Shown here: one piece after another, positions 25,597-31,783 of the stretch
Layout: the number at the start of each line of letters is the position of its first letter
How positions within the stretch are numbered: the first letter of the stretch is position 1
Made by a program: the position numbers and the translations under genes
From: MWDV01 sp002070715
GTDB lineage: Bacteria > Verrucomicrobiota > Verrucomicrobiia > Limisphaerales > MWDV01
DNA length: 64,000 bases
Assembly: GCA_035411585.1 (NCBI GenBank)
Contig: DAONTI010000007.1
Coordinates: 62,001-126,000 of the forward strand
Direction: 5' to 3'
Notes under the pieces: model-generated
What the model saw: only the letters and a program-made list of their open reading frames with translations
Databases searched by the model: none
What the model was told of the DNA's origin: nothing

Positions 25597-25908
25597 GCAT
25601 GCGGGCTCGTAATCAGGAATTTTTCTCCCTTTTCACCCGTGAGGGCCTGGCTCGTTTTCTTGTCCCCAGTTTTGGGGACAAGGCCGTGTCACCAGTTTTG
25701 TCCCCAGTTTTCGCAAATTTTTTCTCGAAAAATCGGCTTCCCTAAGGACTGAAATTCTCTCAACTCATTGATATACAATGAAATACATCAATTTTTGCGA
25801 GCTGAAAAAATGTTCAAAAAAATTCAATAAATAGTTGACAGAAAAATCATTCTTTGGGAGATTGACCTCGCACACGGCAATATAAAAAGCCAAAAAGAGA
25901 GAAAAAAC
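25597..25908 (+). promoter_or_regulatory. A/T-rich intergenic and probable promoter region
   Basis: The 312 bases upstream of the small secreted protein gene become strongly A/T-rich after 25690. A TTGACA occurs at 25835-25840 and a TATAAA at 25881-25886, but their spacing is too wide to form one standard promoter; TTGACC at 25862 with TATAAA is too close. AAAGAGAG at 25893-25900 is the likely ribosome binding site. A promoter is probable, its exact position is not. Confidence 0.4.
25660..25681. repeat. Perfect inverted repeat TTGTCCCC-AGTTTT-GGGGACAA
   Basis: An 8-base perfect stem with a 6-base loop. A second half-copy, TTTTGTCCCCAGTTTT, follows 16 bases later at about 25698-25713. It lies downstream of the RluA-type gene but is not followed by a T run, so it is an operator-like or repeat element more than a terminator. 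Confidence 0.6.
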
Positions 25909-26556
25909 ATGAGAACAAAAGCACTATTGGTCGCTGCGGTCCTCGCAGCAGGTCTCGCCACCTCTATGGCGCAAAACGTGTACTCACTCAATGTAGTGGG
26001 CTACTACAACGTGACGATCCCAGCGAATGGTGGACTCCAGATGATCGTCAACCAATTGGATACGCCGGACAACACGCTCGTCAGCTTAGTCAAAGATGTT
26101 CCGGATGGGACTCAGTTCTTCAAATGGACCGGCTCCGCATTCGCCCTTTCTTTGTACGAAGATCTGGGTGACGGTGGGGAGTGGTCCACAGACTTCTCAA
26201 TGGCACCAGGAGAGGGCGGGTTTATAAAGAACAACTCGGGCACTCCGTTAACGATCACCTTCGTTGGTGAAGTGAAACAAGGAGAGTTGGTTAATCCGAT
26301 TCCCGCTGGCTACAGCCTCCTTGGATCGATCGTGCCCCAAGCGGGCGGCGTATCGAGTAACTTGGAAATGCCTGCCGCCGATGGCGATCAGCTCTTCAAG
26401 TGGACAGGGACTGCATACGACACTTACCTGTATGAAGATTTAGGTGAAGGTGGAGAATGGGGCCCAGCTGAGCCAACTGTCAACGTGGGTGAAGGCTTCT
26501 TCATCAGGAAAAATGTAGCGGTTGACTGGGTGCGCAACTTCGCAGTGCCTAAATAA
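25909..26556 (+). CDS. Secreted protein with an internal duplication, unknown function
   Basis: A 215-residue protein with a signal peptide cut near SMA-QN (residue 21) and then VYSLNVVGYYNVTIP, a start seen in many verrucomicrobial secreted hypotheticals. Two repeats follow, about residues 42-110 and 128-205. They share FFKWTGSAF / LFKWTGTAY, LYEDLGDGGEW / LYEDLGEGGEW and APGEGGFIKNN / NVGEGFFIRKN. The aromatic/Gly pattern looks like a small beta domain. No catalytic residues are evident. A PEP-CTERM gene follows 60 bases downstream on the same strand. Base composition is less GC-rich than in neighbouring genes. Confidence 0.8.
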   Translation: MRTKALLVAAVLAAGLATSMAQNVYSLNVVGYYNVTIPANGGLQMIVNQLDTPDNTLVSLVKDVPDGTQFFKWTGSAFALSLYEDLGDGGEWSTDFSMAPGEGGFIKNNSGTPLTITFVGEVKQGELVNPIPAGYSLLGSIVPQAGGVSSNLEMPAADGDQLFKWTGTAYDTYLYEDLGEGGEWGPAEPTVNVGEGFFIRKNVAVDWVRNFAVPK

Positions 26557-26615
26557 GGAAGACAACTTTTCTTTAAAAAAACATAAAAAGCACAGCATCA
26601 ATAAAACAACAAACT

Positions 26616-27218
26616 ATGAAAAAATCAATCATCGCATTATTGGCCGTTCTTACAGCCGGTAGCGTATTCGCGCAGGGCACGATTGTGTATTACAATCGGA
26701 TCACTGGTTCAGTAGTGGCTCCCATATATGGACCTGAGCTTGACAATCCCGCTCTGGCTTTAACGGGTAATACTACCGCTGGTACGCCTGCTGGAGATAC
26801 AGTGTATACTGGCGCAGCGCTTGCCGGGACTGGATTTACAGCCGAGCTATGGGCGGGGGCAACGGCAGATAGCCTTGTTCCAGTGCCCGGAACCCAAAGG
26901 AGTTTCCGGACTGGTGCGGGGGCAGGTTTAATTGACAGCGTCGGTGTGATTGCCGTGATACCCGGTTTCGATGAGGGAGCTACGCCATTCCTTCAAGTGC
27001 GCGCATGGGACAATGTGGGCGGCGCAATCTTGAATTGGGATGATGCAGTAATAAAGGGAGCATCTCTTCCTTTTGTCTCTGCTCCGCTTGGCGGCATGGC
27101 ACCAGCACCCAACTTGGTTGGCTTGACTAGTTTCAACCTGTATGTGATTCCCGAACCCAGCACGTTTGCGCTGTTGGGCTTGGGTGCGCTCGGAATGTTC
27201 CTGTTCCGCCGCAAGTAA
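26616..27218 (+). CDS. PEP-CTERM sorting domain protein
   Basis: A 200-residue exported protein: signal peptide MKKSIIALLAVLTAGSVFAQ, a beta-rich mid part of no known family, and a C-terminal PEP-CTERM anchor VIPEPSTFALLGLGALGMFL plus FRRK. The tripartite anchor (Pro-Glu-Pro, hydrophobic helix, Arg cluster) is recognised by exosortase, which places proteins on the surface or in exopolysaccharide. No exosortase is in the window. A strong intrinsic terminator follows 20 bases after the stop. With the preceding gene it forms a likely two-gene unit. Confidence 0.9.
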   Translation: MKKSIIALLAVLTAGSVFAQGTIVYYNRITGSVVAPIYGPELDNPALALTGNTTAGTPAGDTVYTGAALAGTGFTAELWAGATADSLVPVPGTQRSFRTGAGAGLIDSVGVIAVIPGFDEGATPFLQVRAWDNVGGAILNWDDAVIKGASLPFVSAPLGGMAPAPNLVGLTSFNLYVIPEPSTFALLGLGALGMFLFRRK

Positions 27219-27238
27219 GCGTTTGACGCTTTTTTCAC

Positions 27239-27269
27239 AGGCCGTCCGGTTCGCCGGACGGCCTTTTTT
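27239..27269 (+). terminator. Rho-independent terminator after the PEP-CTERM gene
   Basis: A perfect 11-base stem AGGCCGTCCGG with tetraloop TTCG and CCGGACGGCCT, followed by five further T (27265-27269). The UUCG-type loop and long stem make this a very strong terminator. Confidence 0.95.
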
Positions 27270-27367
27270 GTTCTCTGTTGGCCCGTTTCCCAATCTCAAG
27301 CCAAGCGTTGGGGTCAAACCGATGACTGCCATTCGTTCAGGACGAGCGTCGGCGCGGCAGCGTCTTA

Positions 27368-27441
27368 GACTGCGGCAGCCCTCTGCCGCTGTGGAATCAT
27401 CGGCCCGCGACCGGAAAAAGCGGCAGAAGACTGCCGCAGTC
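27368..27441. repeat. 74-base inverted-repeat element (REP/MITE-like)
   Basis: Arm 1 at 27368-27390 (GACTGCGGCAG, then CCCTCTGCCGCT) pairs with arm 2 at 27419-27441 (AGCGGCAGAAG, then ACTGCCGCAGTC), 21 of 23 positions complementary. The loop is 28 bases. It sits between two genes, in the 363-base gap 27219-27581 that otherwise holds only the terminator of the PEP-CTERM gene. Confidence 0.75.
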
Positions 27442-27581
27442 CAAAACCTCACGGACAGAGTCGCCATTTCCCATTCGGTCTCCAATTTCATTGGGTGACA
27501 CTCGTTCGGTGCCCCGGCCACAACTTGAATTAAACCGCTCTATCCCGTCATTTTGACAGCGATCGGAAAAGCGCTTCCGCC

Positions 27582-28712
27582 TCACAAATCGGGAAAACCG
27601 GAAAGGTCAAACCATTGGATTTGATATTGAGCGGGATTCAGACCCGCCCACCGGCTCAATTCATCCAAATCGCGTTGATAGGCATTGCCGGGCAGGGTGG
27701 GGACCACAGCGACCCATTCCCATCCCTGTGAGCCGTTCAAGACGAAGCCGCTGTAATGTCCGCTGTCGCCGGGCTGCGCCATGGAATGGCCGGCACTGCG
27801 CGTGCTGCCCACGTATCCGTGTTGGCACCGCCCCATCTGCGGCCAAGTCCAAACATCTTGTCCACGTGTTTTGGCGTTGAATTCATTCCAATCCATCACC
27901 CGCACCGGCTCGATGCTGGCCGGCAGGTCTTCGTTGAACAGGTAAATCGAGTAATCGAAACGGACATTGTTGGTCGTGTGCAATCGGGTGATCCGGGCGG
28001 CGATGGTGCGGGCGATGATCTGGTTGTTGGCGGTGACAAAAAACATCCGGCGCCCGCTGTAATCCGTGGACAAGGCGGAGGGTTTGCCGGCGCAATGTCC
28101 GCACGCGAGCGCGTGCCGGCGGGTGACCAGCGTGGCCGGCGCCTGCATATCCAGATAATTCGGCGCCCAGGGACTGAACGCGCCGCTGGACCAGCCGGTG
28201 ACGCCGCGCACCCCCGCGACGAAGGATTGGGGATTACGCACCGCCCGTCCGCCGTGAATCGGCCAGCCCGGAGTGGCGGTCCGTTCGGACATGAGCCGTG
28301 GCGATCGGCCATTGGTGAGCCGCACGAAATTTGTCCAGATCATTTCCGGCAAGGTCAACGCCGTACTTGGCGGGGACGGCAATGCCGCTGCTTGGATGGG
28401 AAAAGTGGGGGCCGGGCTCACCGATGGGGCATTGTCCATGCGTAGCGGTTCGTTCTGGGCGGTGATTGGCGGTCCGACAACTGCGGCTTTTGGGGGTGCA
28501 CAGGAGGAGGTTGCCGCAGCGAGCAATCCGGCCAAAAGGCCAATCAAATGAGGCCGCAAACCACAAGGGAGATCACCGGAGAGAATGGCATTCCAGCGGG
28601 GGCGGATATTTTTGCAAGCGGGCGTTTCGCCTTTGTCCGCCATACCCCAGGTGCCGTCGTTGAGGGGGCAAATCGCCCAGTGAATGAAGGATGAAACAGT
28701 CTTCGGCATCAT
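27582..28712 (-). CDS. Trypsin-like lipoprotein of unrecognised family
   Basis: The longest frame has 376 codons. A lipoprotein signal (LRPHLIGLLAGLLAAATSSC) ends at Cys71 of this frame, so translation probably starts at the TTG at 28559; the 5' limit is therefore uncertain. The mature part resembles a chymotrypsin-fold protease: His206 in LACGHCAG (like A-A-H-C), Asp253 in FDYSIYLF and Ser317 in QPGDSGHYSG (the G-D-S-G nucleophile motif). The overall sequence is not one I can place in a named subfamily. It is probably an envelope-anchored serine protease. Gene context (PEP-CTERM before, repeats after) gives no partner. Confidence 0.7.
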   Translation of the reverse strand: MMPKTVSSFIHWAICPLNDGTWGMADKGETPACKNIRPRWNAILSGDLPCGLRPHLIGLLAGLLAAATSSCAPPKAAVVGPPITAQNEPLRMDNAPSVSPAPTFPIQAAALPSPPSTALTLPEMIWTNFVRLTNGRSPRLMSERTATPGWPIHGGRAVRNPQSFVAGVRGVTGWSSGAFSPWAPNYLDMQAPATLVTRRHALACGHCAGKPSALSTDYSGRRMFFVTANNQIIARTIAARITRLHTTNNVRFDYSIYLFNEDLPASIEPVRVMDWNEFNAKTRGQDVWTWPQMGRCQHGYVGSTRSAGHSMAQPGDSGHYSGFVLNGSQGWEWVAVVPTLPGNAYQRDLDELSRWAGLNPAQYQIQWFDLSGFPDL

Positions 28713-28798
28713 ACGTGAACCGTAAATGGAGGTCTCCCAAGAGTAAAGCCAATCGGGAATGCGGCGAGGGAAAGATTGGGGATATCGTGCTCCCCCCC

Positions 28799-29026
28799 AG
28801 TGGAACGGGCGACCCGCCCGTTCCGTCCGGCCACTGGCCGGACGGATGTAATCTCTTTCCTCTACCGTCGTCGGGAAGTCTGCCGTGAACTGTCAAGGCA
28901 CATGGTTGGCCTGGGCGACAGGTTGTCGCCCAGCACGGCCAAGTTGGCCGTTCCACCGGGACCCAAAGAAGTTGGAGGGCGAGAGCTGAAATCGAAAATC
29001 ATCCAAGCCCCGTCAGGGGCGGCATC
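28799..29026. repeat. Long direct repeat, copy A
   Basis: From AGTGGAACGGGCGACCCGCC through TCTGCCGTGAACTGTCAAGG and CCGTTCCACCGGGACCCAAA to GGGGCGGCATC. A closely similar copy of 229 bases is at 29229-29457, an offset of 430 bases. Internal short hairpins occur (GGCGACCCGCCC, GTCCGGCCACTGGCCGGAC, GGGCGACAGGTTGTCGCCC). Confidence 0.85.
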
Positions 29027-29108
29027 GTCCGATCCCGCAACCCGATTGCTGTGCCATTCAACCTTCGCTTCGATAAAAAAGAAAAGAGGATGCCGCCCCT
29101 ACGGGGCT
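29006..29108. repeat. Inverted-repeat element, copy 1
   Basis: AGCCCCGTCAGGGGCGGCAT (29006) pairs with GATGCCGCCCCTACGGGGCT (29089-29108), complementary apart from one missing base. It overlaps the end of long repeat copy A. A diverged copy is at 29487-29585, and a lone half (GATGCCGCGCCTCCGGCGCT) is near 29138-29157. Confidence 0.75.
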
Positions 29109-29228
29109 CGAAAGAAACATGGCCTGCGGTGGCTACACAGATGCCGCGCCTCCGGCGCTCCACGAGCCGCAGTGGAAGTGGAATTTACCGTAAGGAGCGC
29201 AACCGTCTCGGTTGTTGCACCCGGTTAC

Positions 29229-29457
29229 AGTGGAACGGGCGACTCGTCCGTTCCGTCCGGCCACTGGCCGGACGGGTGTAGTCTTTTTCCTCTACCGCCG
29301 CCGGGAAATCTGCCGTGAACTATCAAGACGCATAGTCTGCCTGGGCGGCAAGTTGCCGCCCAGTACGGCCAAGTTGGCCGTTCCACCGGGACCCAAAGAA
29401 GTTGGAGGTCGAGGGCCGAAAGTCGTAGATCATCCAAGCCCCGTCAGGGGCGGCATC
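29229..29457. repeat. Long direct repeat, copy B
   Basis: Copy of 28799-29026 with scattered substitutions (AGTGGAACGGGCGACTCGTC ... CCGTTCCACCGGGACCCAAA ... GGGGCGGCATC). Many differences keep the local hairpins paired, for example GGGCGACAGGTTGTCGCCC in A against GGGCGGCAAGTTGCCGCCC in B. Confidence 0.85.
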
Positions 29458-29486
29458 TCTGTAGAAACAAACCCAAACAATTTTTC

Positions 29487-29585
29487 AGCTCCGTCAGGAG
29501 CGGCATCGTCCGGCCCCCAACAAAATGGCCATTCCATTCAGCCTTCGCGATAGGAAAGGAGAGAAGATGCCGCGCCTACGGCGCT
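29487..29585. repeat. Inverted-repeat element, copy 2
   Basis: AGCTCCGTCAGGAGCGGCAT at 29487 and GATGCCGCGCCTACGGCGCT at 29566-29585, with an interior resembling copy 1 (CCATTCA-x-CCTTCGC). Arms are less perfectly paired than in copy 1. Confidence 0.65.
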
Positions 29586-29668
29586 TCGGATGGGTGTGTG
29601 TGGTTTATTGCTGCTCCACAAGAAACTATCTCACAAATAATTTCGTCCGCAGATTGTGTCGATGCACA

Positions 29669-29741
29669 CCGATGGGGCACCGGAAAAAATCTGGAAAATC
29701 AGCGTCATCTGCGGATTCGTTTTTTCAGGCTTCTGACGGCG
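29669..29741. repeat. Dispersed 72-base repeat, copy 2
   Basis: CCGATGGGGCACCGGAAAAA, then GCGTCATCTGCGGATTCG and TTCTGACGGCG, diverged from copy 1 at 24659-24730. It runs into the 3' end of the DUF1638 gene. Confidence 0.65.
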
Positions 29742-30516
29742 GCACGGATTCGGCTTGGATGATACGCTCGTCGTAGCTCGGGGCGATTTGCTGGCCGGGT
29801 TGGACGATCAGGAAATCCTTTTCCGACCAATCGCCGTCCAACCATCGCTGCAACAAACCGAGGTTGCCGATCATGGTTTCAAATTGCCAGCCACGGTCGG
29901 CGCAGATGCGTTCCACCTGCGCGCGAAGATTCAGCGGCTGGGTGAAATCGAAATCAATCAACACGCCGTGCGAGTAATGACCGGCCCAATCGGCCATCGC
30001 TTCCAACAGGTATTTGGCTTTTTGCTCGCCGTATTTGGCGACCCAATGTTCGTAGGCGGCCTGGGCGTTGTTGTTCCCCGGCGGCAGCAGGCTGCCGGTC
30101 TGCCCCGGCGACAACCCCCGGCGGCGCGCGCATTCCAGCCAGCCGGAGGTGTAATAGTAGGTGCCGGGCCGCTCCGCAAAGCACTGTTGGTAACGCTCCT
30201 TCGAGCCGAGAAAAAAGGTGATGCAATCGTGCGCCCGAGGCACCACCAGCGGCAGATGTCGGGCCCGCAACCCCTTCAGAATGCTGCCGCACAAGCCGTA
30301 TCCCACCAGAATGGCCTCGTATTTGCCGTCCGGCACCGCGTCAATCCGCTTTTGAATCTCCCCGCGGCCGCGCTGTGGCACGTCGTGATGTCCCTGGGTG
30401 AGAAATTCCAGATCGTAGAGATGCGGCGACCGCGCGGCCAGATGACAGATTTCGCGGAACGCAATTTCGCAGGCGATAACCTTGAGTAATCGGGAAGGGT
30501 TGGCGGGGGCGCTCAT
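29725..30516 (-). CDS. DUF1638 domain protein
   Basis: A 263-residue cytoplasmic protein. Family features are LLKVIACEIAFREICHLAA at the N-terminus, ILVGYGLCGSILKGLRARHL and PRAHDCITFFLGSKERYQQ in the middle, and AYEHWVAKYGEQKAKYLLEA toward the end. DUF1638 proteins occur with corrinoid methyltransferases in other organisms, but none is seen here and the function is unknown. The start at 30516 (MSAPANPSRLLKVIACEI) is the only reasonable one. The stop lies in the dispersed repeat. The DUF1080 gene lies 28 bases upstream on the same strand. Confidence 0.87.
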   Translation of the reverse strand: MSAPANPSRLLKVIACEIAFREICHLAARSPHLYDLEFLTQGHHDVPQRGRGEIQKRIDAVPDGKYEAILVGYGLCGSILKGLRARHLPLVVPRAHDCITFFLGSKERYQQCFAERPGTYYYTSGWLECARRRGLSPGQTGSLLPPGNNNAQAAYEHWVAKYGEQKAKYLLEAMADWAGHYSHGVLIDFDFTQPLNLRAQVERICADRGWQFETMIGNLGLLQRWLDGDWSEKDFLIVQPGQQIAPSYDERIIQAESVPPSEA

Positions 30517-30544
30517 GACGGGCCGGGATTGAGCGGTTGCCGGG

Positions 30545-31558
30545 TCACCGGAGACGCGGACGCAAAACCAGATGACGGTATTCCATGTTGGTGTGATCGC
30601 CTTGCAGATAAATCGGCCCGGGCCGGATTACATCGGACCACAACGCGCCGCCCGTGCAGCCGGCGAGGGGTTGGTTATCAATGATGTTGACGCCGTTGAG
30701 CACGACGGTGACGTGGCGATCCACGAGGGTGATTGCCAACGTCTGCCATTCCCCGGCGGGTTTTTCGGCGGCCACGCGCGGGGTGATGCGACTGTAAATG
30801 GCGCCCAAGTGATGGGCATCCACCGGTTTGCCGTAGCTATCCGATACCTGGACCTCGTAGATGCCGCGCAGGTAGATGCCGCTGTTGCCGTTCGGCGGCA
30901 TCCGCACCTCCAGCCGCAGGTTGAAGTCTTCAAACTCGGCGTCGGTCCGTAAATTGCCGTACCGCTTGCGGGGTTTGCCTTCCTCCTGCCGGGTGTCATT
31001 CACCAACAACCCATCGCGGGCGTGCCAACCATTGTCGGCCTGGGGATCCGTGAGCCGCCACCCCGTCAGATCCTTGCCGTTGAACAGCGTGATGGGCGCG
31101 CCGAATTTTACCTGGCGGAGATCGGGCGCCGGCGGCAAAGGCGGCTGGCGACGACCCGTGAAAGTGGCGACCTCTTCGCCGCCTTGGGGCCGTTGCTTGA
31201 CGGTGGTCAATTCCAATGCCTCGCCTTGGGCGGTGGCAGTGATGGTTTCTTTGAGTTGAATTTTGACGGTTTTACCCGCGGCATCCTCCCGTTCCACCGT
31301 GTGGAGCCGCGTGACCTTGAGTTGTCCATTTTCGATTTGCGCCGCTTCCGCCGGCAGCACACTGTCGCCGCCCCAGAGCACGTGGGCGCGGAGTTGCCCG
31401 TTCTGTTCCTCGACCCCCAGCCAGCCCGCGCGACCATCGGGCAGGGTTAAAGCCCACGCCCCGGTCCAGGGATTGGCGGCGGTGGCGAGGCTGGCGGTAA
31501 GGAGATAAAAACAGACGGCCGTCCCGCCGCGCATAAGGAGCGAAATCGTGGATTTCAT
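30545..31558 (-). CDS. Secreted DUF1080 (3-keto-disaccharide hydrolase) family protein
   Basis: From ATG 31558 the product is 337 residues with a signal peptide (MKSTISLLMRGGTAVCFYLL...ATAAN). The C-terminal DUF1080 domain begins at about residue 150: PITLFNGKDLTGWRLTDPQA, DGLLVNDT, YGNLRTDAEFEDFNLRLEVR, NGNSGIYLRGIYEVQVSDSY and GPIYLQGDHTNMEYRHLVLR. This concanavalin-like domain is typical of Verrucomicrobia/Planctomycetes and some members hydrolyse 3-keto-glycosides. A preceding beta-rich region of 120 residues is of no known family. The gene is paired with DUF1638 downstream. Confidence 0.9.
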   Translation of the reverse strand: MKSTISLLMRGGTAVCFYLLTASLATAANPWTGAWALTLPDGRAGWLGVEEQNGQLRAHVLWGGDSVLPAEAAQIENGQLKVTRLHTVEREDAAGKTVKIQLKETITATAQGEALELTTVKQRPQGGEEVATFTGRRQPPLPPAPDLRQVKFGAPITLFNGKDLTGWRLTDPQADNGWHARDGLLVNDTRQEEGKPRKRYGNLRTDAEFEDFNLRLEVRMPPNGNSGIYLRGIYEVQVSDSYGKPVDAHHLGAIYSRITPRVAAEKPAGEWQTLAITLVDRHVTVVLNGVNIIDNQPLAGCTGGALWSDVIRPGPIYLQGDHTNMEYRHLVLRPRLR

Positions 31559-31724
31559 TATGCGCGTGTTATGGCGTTTGACGGGAAACGAAACAAGCGA
31601 AAAAACCAGAGCAACAAAGAGGAGGCTGCGGTCGGGCAGGGGAATCCTGGTCGGCCAACCGTGTTTACCAATGATGGTTTGGCGGGTTTGGTGTCGTTGC
31701 CTTTCGGCGAAAAGCGCGCCCAAC

Positions 31725-31754
31725 AAAACAGGCGGGCCGTGACAGCCCGCCTGT
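31725..31754 (-). terminator. Rho-independent terminator after pnp
   Basis: Read on the minus strand: ACAGGCGGGC, loop TGTCACG, GCCCGCCTGT, then further T (bases complementary to 31725-31727). The 10-base stem is perfect. It lies 30 bases past the pnp stop and ends the rpsO-pnp transcript. Confidence 0.8.
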
Positions 31755-31783
31755 GAGGAAAGCGATTATTGGCCGATGCCAGG

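Larger units (their letters stand above)
28713..29724. other. 1 kb non-coding repeat cluster
   Basis: About one kilobase without a credible gene lies between the trypsin-like lipoprotein and the DUF1638 gene. It holds two copies of a long direct repeat, two inverted-repeat elements with extra half copies, and copy 2 of the dispersed 72-base repeat (29669-29741). Open frames here merely read through the repeats. Confidence 0.75.

Noticed and set aside
28776..29553. Open frames in the repeat cluster as small genes
   Set aside because: The two frames are translations of the same direct repeat, and both read through inverted-repeat arms (APSGAASSD), so they are not genes.
28799..29585. CRISPR array
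   Set aside because: Only two long copies with a 430-base offset, no short regular repeats and spacers, and no cas genes.
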